Positions 16,541-28,090 are shown, counted from the stretch's first letter. The stretch is DNA of 64,000 nucleotides from Nematopogon swammerdamellus (GCA_946902875.1 OX336344.1:19303791-19367790); one strand, 5' to 3'. The notes: generated from the letters alone by a model not told the origin. Numbers and translations are program-made.

Positions 16541-16900
16541 TATACAGAGTGTTTCAGGGTAAGGTTTCGTAACTTCAGGGTTCGAAAGGGGCCCATATTT
16601 GAAGACGAAAAGCGCTGAAACGTTGTCCCAGATTCGGTAATTTTATAGTACTTTTTAGTGAAAATCGTTTAATCGAGATTTGGTGGACGGGTTAACGTCC
16701 ACCTATATCAAATAACAATAAAATGACTAGCTTACATGCTTAACTAGTAGAATTGAACTGCATGTAAGTAAATTCCAAACACTTAAATTTGAATGACATC
16801 AAAAGAAAAAGGGGACTCTACTGCACTTCCCAGACCTAGACAGTACTACAGTACTGTCTAGCCAAATCTCCCCAGACTCGCTGTTCATCGAGTTTTTATT
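16541..16900 (+). repeat. Dispersed element, inverted copy near 62440-62760
   Basis: Phrases such as ATTTGGTGGACGGGTTAACG, GAATGACATC and CAAATCTCC recur in reverse complement near 62450-62740. The left edge reads TATACAGAGTGTTTCAGGG, resembling the terminal repeats of the CAGGGTG elements here. It is non-coding. Confidence 0.45.
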
Positions 16901-16924
16901 ACAATATAAAATTTTTGTATAAAA

Positions 16925-17265
16925 AATGTACTGTGTGGGGCCGAGACTTAAAAAGAATAGCCCCACTGCGTCTCTCCCCGTGCATGTCGTAAAAGGCGAC
17001 TAAGGGGTAAGGACGAGATGCCGTGCTAAAGGCCGACAGGATTGCCACCTCTCACCTTGGCATGGTCCTTTCACCAAATCGTGCAGCAGGCGGGTCTCTG
17101 TGCCTTACTTGCTGCTTGATAGTTATCTTCTCCGAATACTTTGCTAAACGTGGTGGTTGATATTGTGTTGCAATTTTCTTGCAGCACAACACCGATTACT
17201 CTGCTTACCCTGTTAGTCGGGATACAGCATGTGTGGTATATATGTATATGTATGTATGTATGAAA
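16925..17265 (+). repeat. Retroelement 3' end with TATG tail (copy 1)
   Basis: It contains CCCCGTGCATGTCGTAAAAG, TTACTTGCTGCTTGATAG, GCACAACACCGATTACTC, and ends ATGTATGTATGTATG. A second copy is at 22740-23060, and a partial inverted copy of the ACACAACACCGA part lies in each 1,740-bp unit near 36900. Confidence 0.6.
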
Positions 17266-17279
17266 AAAAAATCCCTGGT

Positions 17280-17770
17280 AGTCGTGGGACTACCGGTAGA
17301 CATAGACATGGAATAATCGCGCAAGTTTTATCTCGTCGAGACCTATCATTTCCTCCAGCGGATGAGTAGTCTGGGATCATGTAGTTTCCGTGATATGAAG
17401 ACCACGCAAAAAAAACATTTAAAAAATTAAATTTAAATAAAACTCTCGTCGAGACCTATCATTTCATCTAGCGGATGAGTAGTCTGGGATCAGTAGTTTC
17501 AGAGATATGCCCTAAAAAAAAAGTTTTATTTCGCCGAGACTTTTCTGACACGGTTTGCTACATCACCTACAACGTCCGTGATGTCAGCCCATAACACAGG
17601 GTGAACTAGGTGCCATGTCAGTGCTTCCCCCTTTGATCGTGCCGGCTACACTGAACTGGTCGGAAAACACAAACTATTTACATAGACTTATCATTTTCCA
17701 TATGGGAATGAGTAGGCTGGGATCAGTAGTTTCCGAGATATGCCCTCTCAAAGTCTTTTTCCTTTTTTTT
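17280..17770 (+). repeat. Three diverged ~100-bp tandem repeats with SINE insertion
   Basis: CGAGACCTATCATTTCCTCC then GGATGAGTAGTCTGGGATCA recurs from about 17338, 17454 and (diverged) 17685. A minus-strand SINE body piece (17540-17690) separates the second and third. No coding sequence is seen. Confidence 0.5.
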
Positions 17771-17919
17771 TTTTTCAAAACGGTTGAACTGATTTGGAAA
17801 AAAAAACATTGTTTGAGAAAGATATTTTTTTTTACGGAAAGAAACAAATTTCATGTCGATCTGACCAGTAGTTTAGGAGTTATAGGCATTTATTGATTTT
17901 CGAATCCTTTTTTGTAAAG

Positions 17920-18020
17920 GCTATGGCGTCATCACCTATGGCAACGCCAATGAATAATATGAACAATTATAAAAAAAAAAAAAAAAAATTTGCGCATTGG
18001 CGTTGCCATAGGTGGAAGGC
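17920..18020. repeat. Hairpin with A-run loop
   Basis: CACCTATGGCAACGCCAATG at about 17932-17951 is inverted exactly at about 17994-18013, around a loop containing an 18-nt A run. Confidence 0.6.
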
Positions 18021-18509
18021 GGCCTAGTGACTCTACCACCTGACTGACACCTGGTTTGCTGGGATTGGTTGAGCGGTTCGTGAGATAGTGGTATGCCGAC
18101 AGTACATTAAAAATGACGGTCGATTTTTGCAAATGGCACGGGTAATTACATATGGATTCCATGTCAAAATACGTAATTTCTATTTGAGTGATAAGTATTT
18201 TTTCTTCTAATAATAAGTACTTTGTATTCCTGAAGTTTCTCATGCTTAACCTGAAACCTTACCTTACCTTACCTTACTAACCTGATACCTTATAGTAAGT
18301 TGGTATGCTACTTGTGGCCAGCGAAAATATCAAAATTGACTGACAAAATTAATGTCATATTGGGCTGCTATAAAGTTGATTGGGCAGCCAATTAAATATA
18401 TTTGTTGCATTATGTGAGTCAGGTTTAATCAAATTTCGCTAAGCTGCAAATTTTATTTTTGAAAATTCTATTTTTCAAGCGTAAAATGTGTGCAACGCAA
18501 AAATATATC

Positions 18510-18765
18510 TATATGACGTTGATGATGATGATGGTGATGATGATGTTGGTTGATGATGCTGAAGGCGGTGATGATGAACAGTAGGTTTAAAGACTTATGT
18601 AAGTCTTTAAACCTACTGTTAATCCGGAAACTTAAAAATGAATATAATTAATAACAGTGTAAACTTAAAAACATTAGTTGGTGATGATGAAGGTACTGAT
18701 GCCGATGGTGGTGATGATGATTGTCATGATGATGGTGATAAAGATGATGATGACGACGATATACA
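18510..18765 (+). repeat. (GATGAT)n microsatellite split by a palindrome
   Basis: Imperfect GAT/GGT repeats at 18518-18576 and 18680-18765 are separated by an exact hairpin at 18577-18620: 21-nt arms starting AACAGTAGGTTTAAAGACTT with a 2-nt centre. No gene is seen. Confidence 0.65.
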
Positions 18766-18767
18766 TA

Positions 18768-19206
18768 CAGGGTGTAAAAACGGCGAGTACATTAAATTTA
18801 GGAAATGATTATTGGGATCAAGAGTAAGAAAAAAATCAAATAACTTTTTTCTGAATTCCCTTTAAATAAAAAGTTACAGTTTTCATACAAACTAATTGAT
18901 TATTTTAGTGTAAAAATGATCTGATGACAACAGGGGGGGAAGAGCGGGTGAGACGTGAGCGCCTCGGACGGAGGTGTTGGGGGGAGGGGCGGGGGTTAGC
19001 TTTGTGAGTGGAGGACTGGAGGTCGGCAGGCGAAGGGTGCGGAGCGGCAACAAGGCGTTAAATTACACAAGACGAAAACATACATTTCAAAAGTTCATAT
19101 CTCGAAAACTAGACACTTTAGAGAAGAACTTTATTTGCTTTTTTGTCTAGGAAAAATATGAGGATTGGGCTGGCGAAATTAATGTACTCGCCGTTTTAAC
19201 AGCCTG
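18768..19206. mobile_element. TIR element CAGGGTGTAAAAACGGCGAG, related to 15933-16521
   Basis: It begins CAGGGTGTAAAAACGGCGAG and ends CTCGCCGTTTTAACAGCCTG, with TA on both sides (18766-18767, 19207-19208). Its inner flanks (TTCTGAATTCCCTTTAAATA) match the other copy inverted. The core 18930-19060 is G-rich and CpG-rich. Confidence 0.7.
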
Positions 19207-19288
19207 TATATGATCGGTTATCCGAATACAGTGTCATCGGCTGATTCCTTCCACCACGTAGAAGTACTGCGGAATATTATTTAACTAA

Positions 19289-21659
19289 AACGAGGGCTTA
19301 CTTCAAGAATGCATTAAGTCAGAAAAAGAAGTTTTGAGATAATCAAGATTTAAAGTTTACAAAATAAAAATAAAAAAATCTACTTATATTTACAATATCA
19401 GTATTATGTACCGGGATTTATTATCTATCGAGGTTAAACATGTTATTAAAGAAAAGAATTATATGTTAACACAATACCACGTTTTATTCAAAAGTGTAGG
19501 AGAAGGTACTGACTTAGTGTATTTTCCTTGATGATTAATTTTGCAGTGAAATAAAAATACTGTGTTAAGTCTTATAGTCATTTAATGAAAAAGACAGTTG
19601 TTGGTGCTTTGGTTTGGGGTTGGCTCTAGGCCTGCAAACTAGTCCCGCTTGGTTGGGGACCTTGTGAAAAACCCCGCGATCTCCAGCTACCCCAGCCAGG
19701 CTATGTCATGGAATGCCTTTCATGGAAGAAAGCCACAATTCGACTGGGTCGTCTGCAGACCGCTGCAACGGAAGATGGAGAACGGAGTACGCCCCTTCGT
19801 TGGTTGTCAAACACACTGCACTCCAACAAAACGTGCTCGGTCATTTCATTCGTCGCCAAACATCCCCTGCACAGTGGACTATCCGTATTACCCACGGTGT
19901 GTAGATGTTTATTTAGTGAGCAGTGGCCGCTCATAAGACCAACGGCTATTCTCAGCTTAGCCCGGGCCAGATTGATAAGCTTCAGAGCCAGCCTTCGGTC
20001 TGGTTTAGGAAGAGCAGCTCTTGACTGTCTGCACTCTACGAGGCCCTTCCATCTGTCCCTGTGTTTCCGTGATGTCGACGCGTCGTGATTATCACGGGTT
20101 CCGCTCCTTTGGGTATAGTTCTGGAGCCTCTTCGGGCGACGTCATCAGAACTGTCATTTCTGTCGTCATCGTTGTGGCCTTTTATCCACTGGAGGATCAC
20201 CTTGTTATTATTACCTTAAACCTTCTCCAGGGCCTCATGACATTGAAGTACCAGGCCTGAGGTACACCTCTTGCTCTTCAGTGACATAAGAGTCGCTGCG
20301 CTGTCTGAGAGTATCTCTGTACTCTCTGTATGCTTGACATACGCCCATCTCAGTCCCAGCGGTTGCCGCTTGTAGCACTCCTATTACTTCCATTTGGAAA
20401 ACTGTTGAGTGTGCACCAAGTCGTACTGATCTATTAATGTTCAGCTCCCGTGAGAAAATGCCCGCACCGGTCCAACTGCTTGTCCGTGACCCGTCTGTGA
20501 AGATTCTTAGTTCCGTCTCGCTAGATGGACCGGGGGTTGGTCCTTAATAAGGGTAGTTCACTGCACACCGTGTGCAGGACACTTGTGTGCTTTATCGGTT
20601 CGTCCCCTTTTCATAATCCTAGTGCCTTGAGTCTGAAGCGGACGCCGCTGCCTCCTGTTTGACACATAGGTCCAGCGTTGAGACAGAGTATGGCTTCAGT
20701 GGTGGCCGTGGGTTTAGCGCATATAATCCGTAATATCCTTGGAGGTAAGCCTCTGCAGCTTCTCTAATTGCGTCGTTGATTAAAAAGACAGTTTTACGGG
20801 CACTATTAGAATGTTTCAGTGAATTACAATGATGGTTGCTACTAAACTAGTTGTGTTGATCTTCTTCTATCAATCACGATTACCAGAGTGAAAACGCTTC
20901 CTTCATTTTGCTAAAAAAAAACTTTTTTAACTAGATAACCTCAAATTACAATAGCTCACTAACAAATTCACTCAGCGAATGCTTGAGGTGTCATCCACGA
21001 TTCAGTATTGCAAGTACACAATTCTAATTTATGTCGATTTAATGCATCGGCCAGTGTAGTTGTTAACAACAATCACTTCAAGTAATATCGCCAAGAATAC
21101 ATTAAGTCCGACTTAGTGCTTTTAGCAGTACGTTTTTGACGACGTTTCTAAAAATCGCATCTTCGTAAACGCACTAAGTGACTTAATGTCTTTTTGAAAA
21201 TGATTTCATTAAGCCCCAGTAAGCCAAAACCGCAACATGAAATGCATTAAGTCACTTAATGCTTTATTGCAGAATAGTATTCTACCACGAATTATGGAAA
21301 TTGTATTTTTGAAATAACACTAAGTAGACTTAATGCATTCCAGAAGAATAACTTTTTGCGATTCACATGAAAAACATTTACAGTAAGGCACTAAATTGTA
21401 CTTAGTGTATTTACGTTGACTATAATTTCAACAATAATCAGAACTTAGTGCCATTCTATTCGAATCATGTCATTTAGTGCTTTTTGCTTGTACAAAGTGG
21501 TGATATTATGACTTAATGCTATAGCTATCTTAGGACCCCTTCAGTGTACGACTTAGTGTGTTTTTGAAGAATGTAGCGCAAAAAATTATGAACAAAACTG
21601 TATAATTAAGTCAAAATCGAATTTTTTTGACATAGTGCATTCTTGAAGTAAGCCCTCGA
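19289..21659. mobile_element. TIR DNA transposon with dense subterminal CACTAAGT/CATTAAGTC motifs
   Basis: CGAGGGCTTACTTCAAGAAT at 19289 pairs with its exact inverse at 21640-21659. Weaker matching extends to about 35 bp. Inside, the 8-9-mer TTAGTG/CACTAA or TTAATG/CATTAA flanked by AC or GT occurs at least twelve times on both strands (for example 19311, 19511, 21098, 21170, 21243, 21317, 21386, 21442, 21511, 21552, 21630). No transposase frame is visible. A LINE inserted at 19600-20781, so the original element was about 1.2 kb. Confidence 0.65.
19600..20781 (-). pseudogene. LINE fragment with RNase H domain, 12-bp target duplication
   Basis: AAAAAGACAGTT at 19588-19599 is repeated at 20782-20793. 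On the minus strand, IFTDGSRTSSWTGAGIFSRE is the start of a LINE-type RNase H domain (TDGS motif). Downstream GHCSLNKHLHTVG, DSPLCRGC and EHVLLEC form the usual zinc-knuckle-like C-terminus. Multiple stops and shifts lie between. The 5' half of the element is missing. Confidence 0.78.
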
Positions 21660-22340
21660 AAATATCATTAATTGTATTTGAGCATATTTATTTCATGATG
21701 AGTGATGAGATGAAGTTACATAGTTTCGGTGACAATTTACTGTGACATAAGGAAAGGCGCCTACCTAGCTGTCTTCACTCACTGAAGCTAAAATTATAAC
21801 TAGCGGCTAAATCCTAACGTATTTATGTCAGTTGTGTCCCCTCCCCGTCACCTAGATATCCCCACCTGTCATTGCAACATTGAACAAAGTAATAATATCT
21901 ACGAGGTCCAGCATTCTCATTCAAACATTATTTCTTAGGTGGAATTCTCAAAAGAGAAATGCTAAATCAGTCGCAAATAATGTCGCCTTGTTCTGGCCAC
22001 TCCCACAATACTTAACTTCTCTAATCAGAGAATATTAAATATTCCCAAACCGTGCTTCAGTCTGGCACCAGATCATAGAATGGAATGACAGGATAAAACA
22101 ACGATTCGGCAGACATAACTCAATATTATGTCGTTATAACAGCATTCCTCTGCGCCTCGCTTGATCAAGGTGGATCGGATTTCGTCTTTTATTTATGAGA
22201 AAAATGTCCGCTGCTCCGCTCGTATTATTGGACGTGACTGTTAACCCTCAATGATCGCCAGCCTCTAGAGGTCTGCCAACGCTCGATGGAGACGGACTTC
22301 CCTTTTTTTTTGGTCCTTCGAGCTGGATAATTATTAGATC
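21660..22340 (+). repeat. Probable 5' LTR/leader of a gypsy-type retrotransposon
   Basis: The sequence preceding TGGTGACCCCGA (22357-22368), which resembles the primer-binding region common in insect LTR elements, should be LTR and leader. I cannot fix the LTR start, and no second LTR is visible downstream, so the copy is truncated. Confidence 0.35.
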
Positions 22341-22379
22341 TGAGGAATACCGCAGAACTGGTGACCCCGAACTCGCAAA

Positions 22380-22565
22380 ATGGAGGAACAGATACAACAA
22401 ATGCAGGAACAACTACAAAGACTCCAGATTGAACACTGGTTTTGCCTGGTTTTGCCTGTTACAATAAAGCTTCCTAATCTTTGGCACACAGATCTCGAAC
22501 TGTGGATAACACACATCCAAGCACAGTTCAAAATTTCTAGAATTACAAGTGATAAAACCAGATGA
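22380..22565 (+). pseudogene. LTR retrotransposon gag N-terminal fragment
   Basis: A 61-aa frame opens with a Gln-rich coiled segment. It continues as KLPNLWHTDLELWITHIQAQ, the pattern KLPxFWxxDPxLWFxxxExQF typical of insect Ty3/gypsy capsid starts, with the second Trp region conserved. It stops at 22563 and no pol follows, so it is a dead fragment. Confidence 0.65.
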
Positions 22566-22739
22566 AATGAAATTAGAGTTTGAGAGTTAAAAATGAGAAT
22601 ATATTTGTTGCCAGTTTAACAAAGCATACCTAACATAGAATTTTCATGAAACGATTGATGACAAATTGGGACAAAACTATAGAAAGACTAAGGCTCGAAA
22701 AGAATAATAGTGTGTTTTAAAGTGTTAATTAAGAATAGT

Positions 22740-23062
22740 ACCGTGTGGGTTCGGTACTTAAAAAGAATAGCCCCACTGCATCTCTCCCTGTGCATGTCGT
22801 AAAAGGCGACTAAGGGATAAGGACAAGATGCCGTGCTAAAGGGCGACAGGCTCGCCACCTCTCACCTTGGCACGGTACTTCCACCGAGTCATGCAGCAGG
22901 TGAGTCTTCGTGCCTTACTTGCTGCTTGATCGATTTAATCTTGTTCGAATACTTTGCGAAACGTGGTGGTCGGTGTTGTGCTGCAATTTACCAGAGTTCT
23001 TGCAGCACAACACCGATTACTCTGCTTACCTCGATTGTCGGGATTCAGCGTGTGTGATTTAA
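22740..23062 (+). repeat. Retroelement 3' end (copy 2)
   Basis: Near-identical to 16925-17240 (CTGTGCATGTCGTAAAAGGC, CTTGCTGCTTGATCG, AACACCGATTACTCTGC). Confidence 0.55.
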
Positions 23063-23460
23063 CCGCGCGTGTGGCGGAAGATTGTTCCAGCACTTGGTTG
23101 CACAGCACCTGAACGACCTCTCAGAACCTGCTCAGACATGACGCGACAGGACGAGTAGATGCCCACTGGCTCTAGTGTCGTGCTCATGCATATCCCGGAA
23201 CCAGGTAAGAATTTCATAAATATATTTTGGTATATGTGTTTGTACGACTTCATATATCAGGCACTCTTGTAAATGAAGAACTCGTCTGGTTTTCATTTTT
23301 GATATTCCTTTTTCATTAAGTTATGGAGCGCATAGTGCACACGTTGTATTGCCCGTGACGTCTTGGCCAGCAGCCGCGGGCCGTATGCATTATACCGTAC
23401 CTTATCACATTAGTCACAGGGCGAAAGGATCAGAGCATCAGTGAGCTGATGCAGTGCAGT
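23063..23460 (-). pseudogene. Jockey-type LINE RT remnant
   Basis: In broken minus-strand frames YGPRLLAKTSRAIQRVHYAL can be read. This resembles the post-RT segment of jockey-clade LINEs that usually follows a DYCD motif. The remaining coding is too decayed to follow. Confidence 0.5.
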
Positions 23461-23466
23461 GGTGCG

Positions 23467-23572
23467 TTTAGAAAGAAGCCATCCGGTTGTAGTGCGTCGT
23501 CCCTGTCGCACGAACTCGCACATCTCTGTGCGACAGGGACGACGCTCTACAACTGGGTTGTCTCTTTCTAAA
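23467..23572. mobile_element. 106-bp hairpin with 18-bp exact core stem
   Basis: GCGTCGTCCCTGTCGCAC (23494-23511) and its exact inverse (23528-23545) form the stem. Pairing extends outward through GGTTGTAG/CTACAACT to TTTAGAAAGA/TCTTTCTAAA with bulges. The overall shape resembles a long pre-miRNA-like hairpin or a small MITE. Confidence 0.65.
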
Positions 23573-23799
23573 GCTCGACACGCTTTATTTACTGCCGGGA
23601 AATGTACCTGTACGAGCGCACATCGTGTAGGCTATTGTTTGGTTTATGTGCGCCTCACGCTGATTGGTCGCCGAAGCTTGTCGGGGATTAAAGTATGTTA
23701 GTGATTTCCCTGTTTTTATTTATTAATCTCAAAATAGCGAATTAAACCGCAAATCATCTACAATAATCCTCAAGAAGGATTTGCACAGTCCAATGTGAA

Positions 23800-24250
23800 A
23801 TAATTGAAAAGAATAAGAAGGAATTAGGAACGAAAGACGACTTTCAACGTGCTGTACGGTGTACACGAAAACAAACGATTTGGAATTTAGTATACATTGA
23901 AGATGATGGAAACCTACATACATCGAACTCGGTTCGACGCAGGTTAAATTTTTTGTGATCTGAGATGAGGCTGTACCTGGATAAACACCTAATAATAGCC
24001 CCACTGCATCTCTCCCCGTGTATGTCTAGGTGGTAGGGTTTAACCCGCCCGGTTTGGCACCACCACACTGAATGAAAGGCCGGTCGAAACGGCTATGTAA
24101 ATAGTTTGTGTTTTCCGTCCAGTTCAGTGTAGCCGGCACGACCGAAGGGAAGCACTGACGTGGAACCAAGGTCACCCGGTGTTATGGGCTGACATCACGG
24201 ATGTTGTAGGTGATGTAGCCAACCGTGTCAGTTTCCATAAAAAAAAACCT
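23800..24250 (+). repeat. Pre-unit-C repeat and SINE body copy
   Basis: GAACGAAAGACGACTTTCAACG (23831) matches the repeats before unit B. 23995-24248 is a + strand SINE body with its A tail. No gene is seen. Confidence 0.55.
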
Positions 24251-24339
24251 ATCGTCCCTTATACAGAATAATGGGCATGGCGCAAGCCCGCGCGCTCCCA
24301 TGCCAAAGCGCCAACGATACGCACAGGAAAGGCCTTATT

Positions 24340-24845
24340 ATTTAGGAAAGGTATTATTATTTCTATAGAATAATTTTACATTTAATCAATTTCAAACTCT
24401 TCATCGAGCCTTATCACGTGCTGAGCGCATTCGGCGAGCATACCCACACATGCCATTTTATTGATTGATTTTTTCAATTTTCTCGTCCTTGGATTCGACA
24501 TCCATTAATAGGTGTTATCGGACTATTACTCCTAATTATTCAATAATAGCTAATTTCGCAAAACCATTAGTTTCACATAAGATATACATGCTGGTGCACT
24601 AATTTGTAACGGAGATTAGTTCTAACAATAAAAACTAGGCAAGAACAGTCGCAATCTGCAGTTCCGGCTTGTGCAGTGACTAGGCATTTCAATTTTCAGA
24701 CAGGTGAAGATCATAACTTGTTACAATAAATGTCTTCTGTGGCAGCTCTCAATTTGTTTGCAAATATGTTCGTAATTTGTAAGCTGTTTCTGCTGTGTAG
24801 CGATTTCTGGTAGTGTTTGCGTCTTCCTCGGTGTGGCAGTTCCAT
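24340..24845 (+). promoter_or_regulatory. Unit C upstream block: decayed promoter copy
   Basis: It matches the A and B blocks from TTTCTATAGAATA through TCGACATCCATTAATAG, CTTGTGCAGTGACTAGGCA and CTTCTGTGGCAGCTC. The TATAAATAC region is replaced by GTAATTTGTAAGCTG. If this block is the promoter, gene C has lost its TATA box. Confidence 0.4.
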
Positions 24846-24914
24846 GCACTCTGATATTGCTGGCGACACAACCACTACACCTGCCATACCAGCATATCAA
24901 AACGCCTTGATGCC

Positions 24915-25195
24915 CTAGGTGCCATGTTAGTGCTTCCATCTATGATATATAGACAGATCTATTAAATTGCATGGCCGCTGCGACCGACCGTAAGGTCGGC
25001 GAATGAAAATTCTGAGCAGTCATACCAATCCCACCACCTAGTAGGAAAGGGACGCATCGTTTTATGTGGAATTCAAACAACGATCAGCAGCCTCAACTGT
25101 TCTTCAATTCTCAAGTTCTGACCAAGCCCAGGCATGCTTAATTTAACGATTGGATGTCTATCCATAGCACCACCGAGCTACCGAGACTGATACTG
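24915..25195 (-). repeat. SINE with composite tRNA-like / 5S-like head (diverged)
   Basis: On the minus strand: A-box-like GGTAGCTCGGTGGTGC, then AAATTAAGCATGCCTGGGC and GGTCAGAACTTG (5S-like), then the diverged B-box GTTTGAATTCC, then the body. The order of parts is the same as in 5889-6420 and 46540-46885. Confidence 0.5.
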
Positions 25196-25204
25196 TGCAA
25201 CTTG

Positions 25205-26045
25205 TGCACTTGTGCACACCAGCCTGAAAGGTGCCTATTCACGCTCCTCTTGAAGGACCCGAGACTGTACTTGCATTATACAAAAACAGCTTTTGGTCCG
25301 GCCTGAAATATCGTCGCACCTTATTGAGTACGCCCAGCTTTTTAGAAGCCAGCTTGGCCTTGTTCTCGATATGGCGACGAAAGTTCAGGTCGTGCGACAG
25401 TTCGATTCCGAGAACCCAGAGGTGGTTGCTTAATTTAAGCGACGTGCCTTGGAAGGAAGGTGCTGGTGTGAACGCCGCTCTTTGCACTGAATGCGCAAAC
25501 TTGTGTCTTGGAAGCGTTGAACTCGACCAAATTACTTTCGGCCCCATTCGGAAATAGAACCGCGTGTGTGCTCGAGTTCAGACACAAGACTTCGCCTCTT
25601 CTCATCCACGACATTCCGACTGGCTGAAGGGTGACTGGTGTAGGATCCGTGTGCCGTACTGTCGTCCGTAAAAGTATGTATTGTGCCCAGAAGCATCATA
25701 TCATTGATATGCAGAAGAAACAGTGTGGGTGACAACACAGATCCCTGTTCACTGACATGGCGTCCGACGAGCAACCGTCCACTAGGACCTGAGTGCTACG
25801 CCCATGTTTCCTACACCCGGCGTCCCAGTCACAGAGGCCAGAAGGAAGTCCGTAAGCCTGCAATTTGCCCAAGAGCGACTTGTGCCAAACCCGGTCAAAT
25901 GCCTTGGAAATGTTAAGGCCAAAATTGCCAAGCGTAATCTGCTTAAACTCATGTTTAACGTATCTGCACTCCCCCGGTGCTAGTTCGGTTCGGTGTAATA
26001 ATGATTTGTGCATTTCGGCGCGTTGTTTTGCGGTTGGCGCTGTAT
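25205..26045 (-). pseudogene. Jockey-type LINE reverse transcriptase, decayed
   Basis: Minus-strand pieces in order are ISKAFDRVWHKSLLGKLQAY (RT motif A), QGSVLSPTLFLLHINDM (motif B), FTDDST (the F-DD catalytic box), and EKRRSLVSELEH. They are followed by LGIELSHDLNFRRHIENKAK and KKLGVLNKVRRYF. The pieces lie in at least three frames, so it is dead. It is probably the same family as the fragments at 12.8 and 15.1 kb. Confidence 0.78.
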
Positions 26046-26199
26046 GATTGGCGGTATGTGTTTAATTAGGATTCGAATCTATACATACAATAAAATCGTA
26101 GAGGTAAGAAAGTCTGTACATTGAATGTATTCGGAAAAAAACTAACCAGGGTGGCTTAAAATGAGATACTGTACATGTTAGAACAGTTTTTAAAATTTT

Positions 26200-26560
26200 T
26201 GTTTGTTTGTTTGTTTGTTTGTTTGTTTGTTTGTTTGTTTGTCTGTACGCGCATCACGCAAAAACCACTGAACGGAATTAGACGAAACTTTGTATAGTGG
26301 CAGTTTATATGCCGGGTTAACATAATACGTAAAAAAAATTAACAAAAATAAAAAAAATTTAACAATTATAAACATTATTGCGCGTTTAAAATCACGTAGT
26401 CCAAAGTAAAGGTAAAAACAATTTTAAATGTCATGTTGACAACGGAGAACTGTCATTTCGACGTGAGCTGGCCGGTGACAAATTGTTTGATAAATAAAAA
26501 TAATAATTGAAAGTAGAAGTTATGTCGCTGTCATTGGTGCAATAAAATTTATATATCTGT
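26200..26560 (+). repeat. (GTTT)n tract and SINE-like repeat
   Basis: A (GTTT)n run at 26200-26241 is followed by GCGCATCACGCAAAAACCAC. The inverse arrangement, with an imperfect (CAAA)n run, occurs at 57080-57160. No gene is seen. Confidence 0.5.
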
Positions 26561-28090
26561 TGCCCGCGGCTTCGCTCGCGTGAAATTCGTATTTAAAAAA
26601 AAGAAAGTAAGTAACTAAAGGCGGGCCCGAAGGCGGATCTGCGCTCACGTAAACGATATTCTTTCTCGATGAAAGTAACGAAGGGCGAGGCGAAAGGCGG
26701 AGCTGATTTCAGGAAGAAGAAAAACATTCTTGAAGAAAATAAGTAACTCAGGGCGAGGCCGAAGGCCGAGCTCTATTCTGGAAGACCATAAACATTCTCG
26801 AAGAAAGTAAGTAACTATGGGCGAGGCCGCAGGCCGAGCTGCGTTCAGGAAGAAGCTAAACCATCTTGAAGAAAGTAAGTAACTAAGGCGAGGCCGAAGG
26901 CCGAGCTACGTTCGGATAATTGAAAAACCATCTCGAAGAAAGCAAGTAACTAAGGGCGAGGCCGAAGGCCGAGCTGCGTTCAGGAAGAAGCTAAACCATC
27001 TTGAAGAAAGTAAGCAACTAAGGCGAGGCCGAAGGCCGAGCTACGTTCTAACAAATGATAAACCATCTCGAAGAAAGCAAGTAACTAAGGGCGAGGCCGA
27101 AGGCCGAGCTGCGTTCAGGAAGAAGCTAAACCTTCTCGAATAAAGTTAATTAACATTAAGATTGAGTTAATTTAATTTAAATTTTATTATAAAGTCCACG
27201 CTTCTAACGGCAAATATACCGTGCATCCTAGAACCTCGCGGTTATTCCCGGCTGGATGGCAAGAGGCCCGATGCTAGAGACCTTAGTGCCATGGACTAAG
27301 GGTAGTTCTTTGATGTGGGTACGCCACTTTGGTTCTCACATTGGCTCCAAGTCACGTTAGGACATAGCGGCTGGCGCGGCCGAGGCTGGGGCGGAGAGCC
27401 TCCAACGCAGCAAATATAGAAATATAATTCAAGATTTCGAATTTGTTGCGTTTGCGGTTGAAACCCTCGGTCCGTGGAGCAGTGAAGCCAAAAGAGGCTT
27501 GAGCTGGTTGACGCAACTGGTGTCCCGTCATCAAGGGCTTATGTACTTCATTCAAAGGGTAAGCCTTGCCATCCAGCGGGGTAATGCCGCAAGTGCTCTA
27601 AGAACATTTGAAAATGCCCGTTTTGATAGTTATTTTAATGTTTGTTAGGTAGGTTTAATTCTTTAGTTATTAATATTACTTTTTTATTTATATGAAATAA
27701 ATAGATTGAGTAAACGATATTATATTCTATCGAAGAAAGGAAGTCTTTAAGGGCGAGGCCCGAAGGCGGAAGAGGGTTTTTGGTTTACCTGAACGCAGCT
27801 CGGCCTTCGGCCTCGCACTTAGTTCCTTCCTTTCTTCCAGAAGGTTTGTCGTCTTCCTGAACGCAGCTCGGCCTTCGGCCTCGCCCTTACTTACTTCCTT
27901 TATTTGAGAAAGGTTTATCGTTTACCTGAAAGCAGCTCGGCCTTCGGCCTCGCCCTTAGTTAGTTACTTTCTTTAAGAAGGTTTATCGATTACCTGAACG
28001 CAGCTCGGCCTTCGGCCTCGCCCTTAGTTACTTACATTCTTCTTTGGAATACGAATTTCACGCGAGCGGAGCCGCGGGCTCAGCTAGTTT
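26561..28090. mobile_element. Fold-back element built of GGCCGAAGGCC tandem repeats
   Basis: The left edge CCGCGGCTTCGCTCGCGTGA is inverted at the right edge TCACGCGAGCGGAGCCGCGG. Eight monomers of about 65-75 bp carrying GGGCGAGGCCGAAGGCCGAG fill 26600-27140, the last four alternating as an ABAB dimer. Four monomers in opposite orientation (CTCGGCCTTCGGCCTCGC) fill 27788-28020. A LINE fragment lies between. No transposase is visible. Confidence 0.65.
27180..27655 (+). pseudogene. LINE pol C-terminal fragment inside the fold-back element
   Basis: The frame at about 27370-27640 reads AEAGAESLQRSKYRNI, then FVAFAVETLGPWSSEAKR, and LAIQRGNAASALR. This matches a conserved tail (FxPxxVETLGxWG... 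then AIQRGNAASxLG) found after the RT of some animal LINEs. The upstream RT is missing. Confidence 0.62.
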
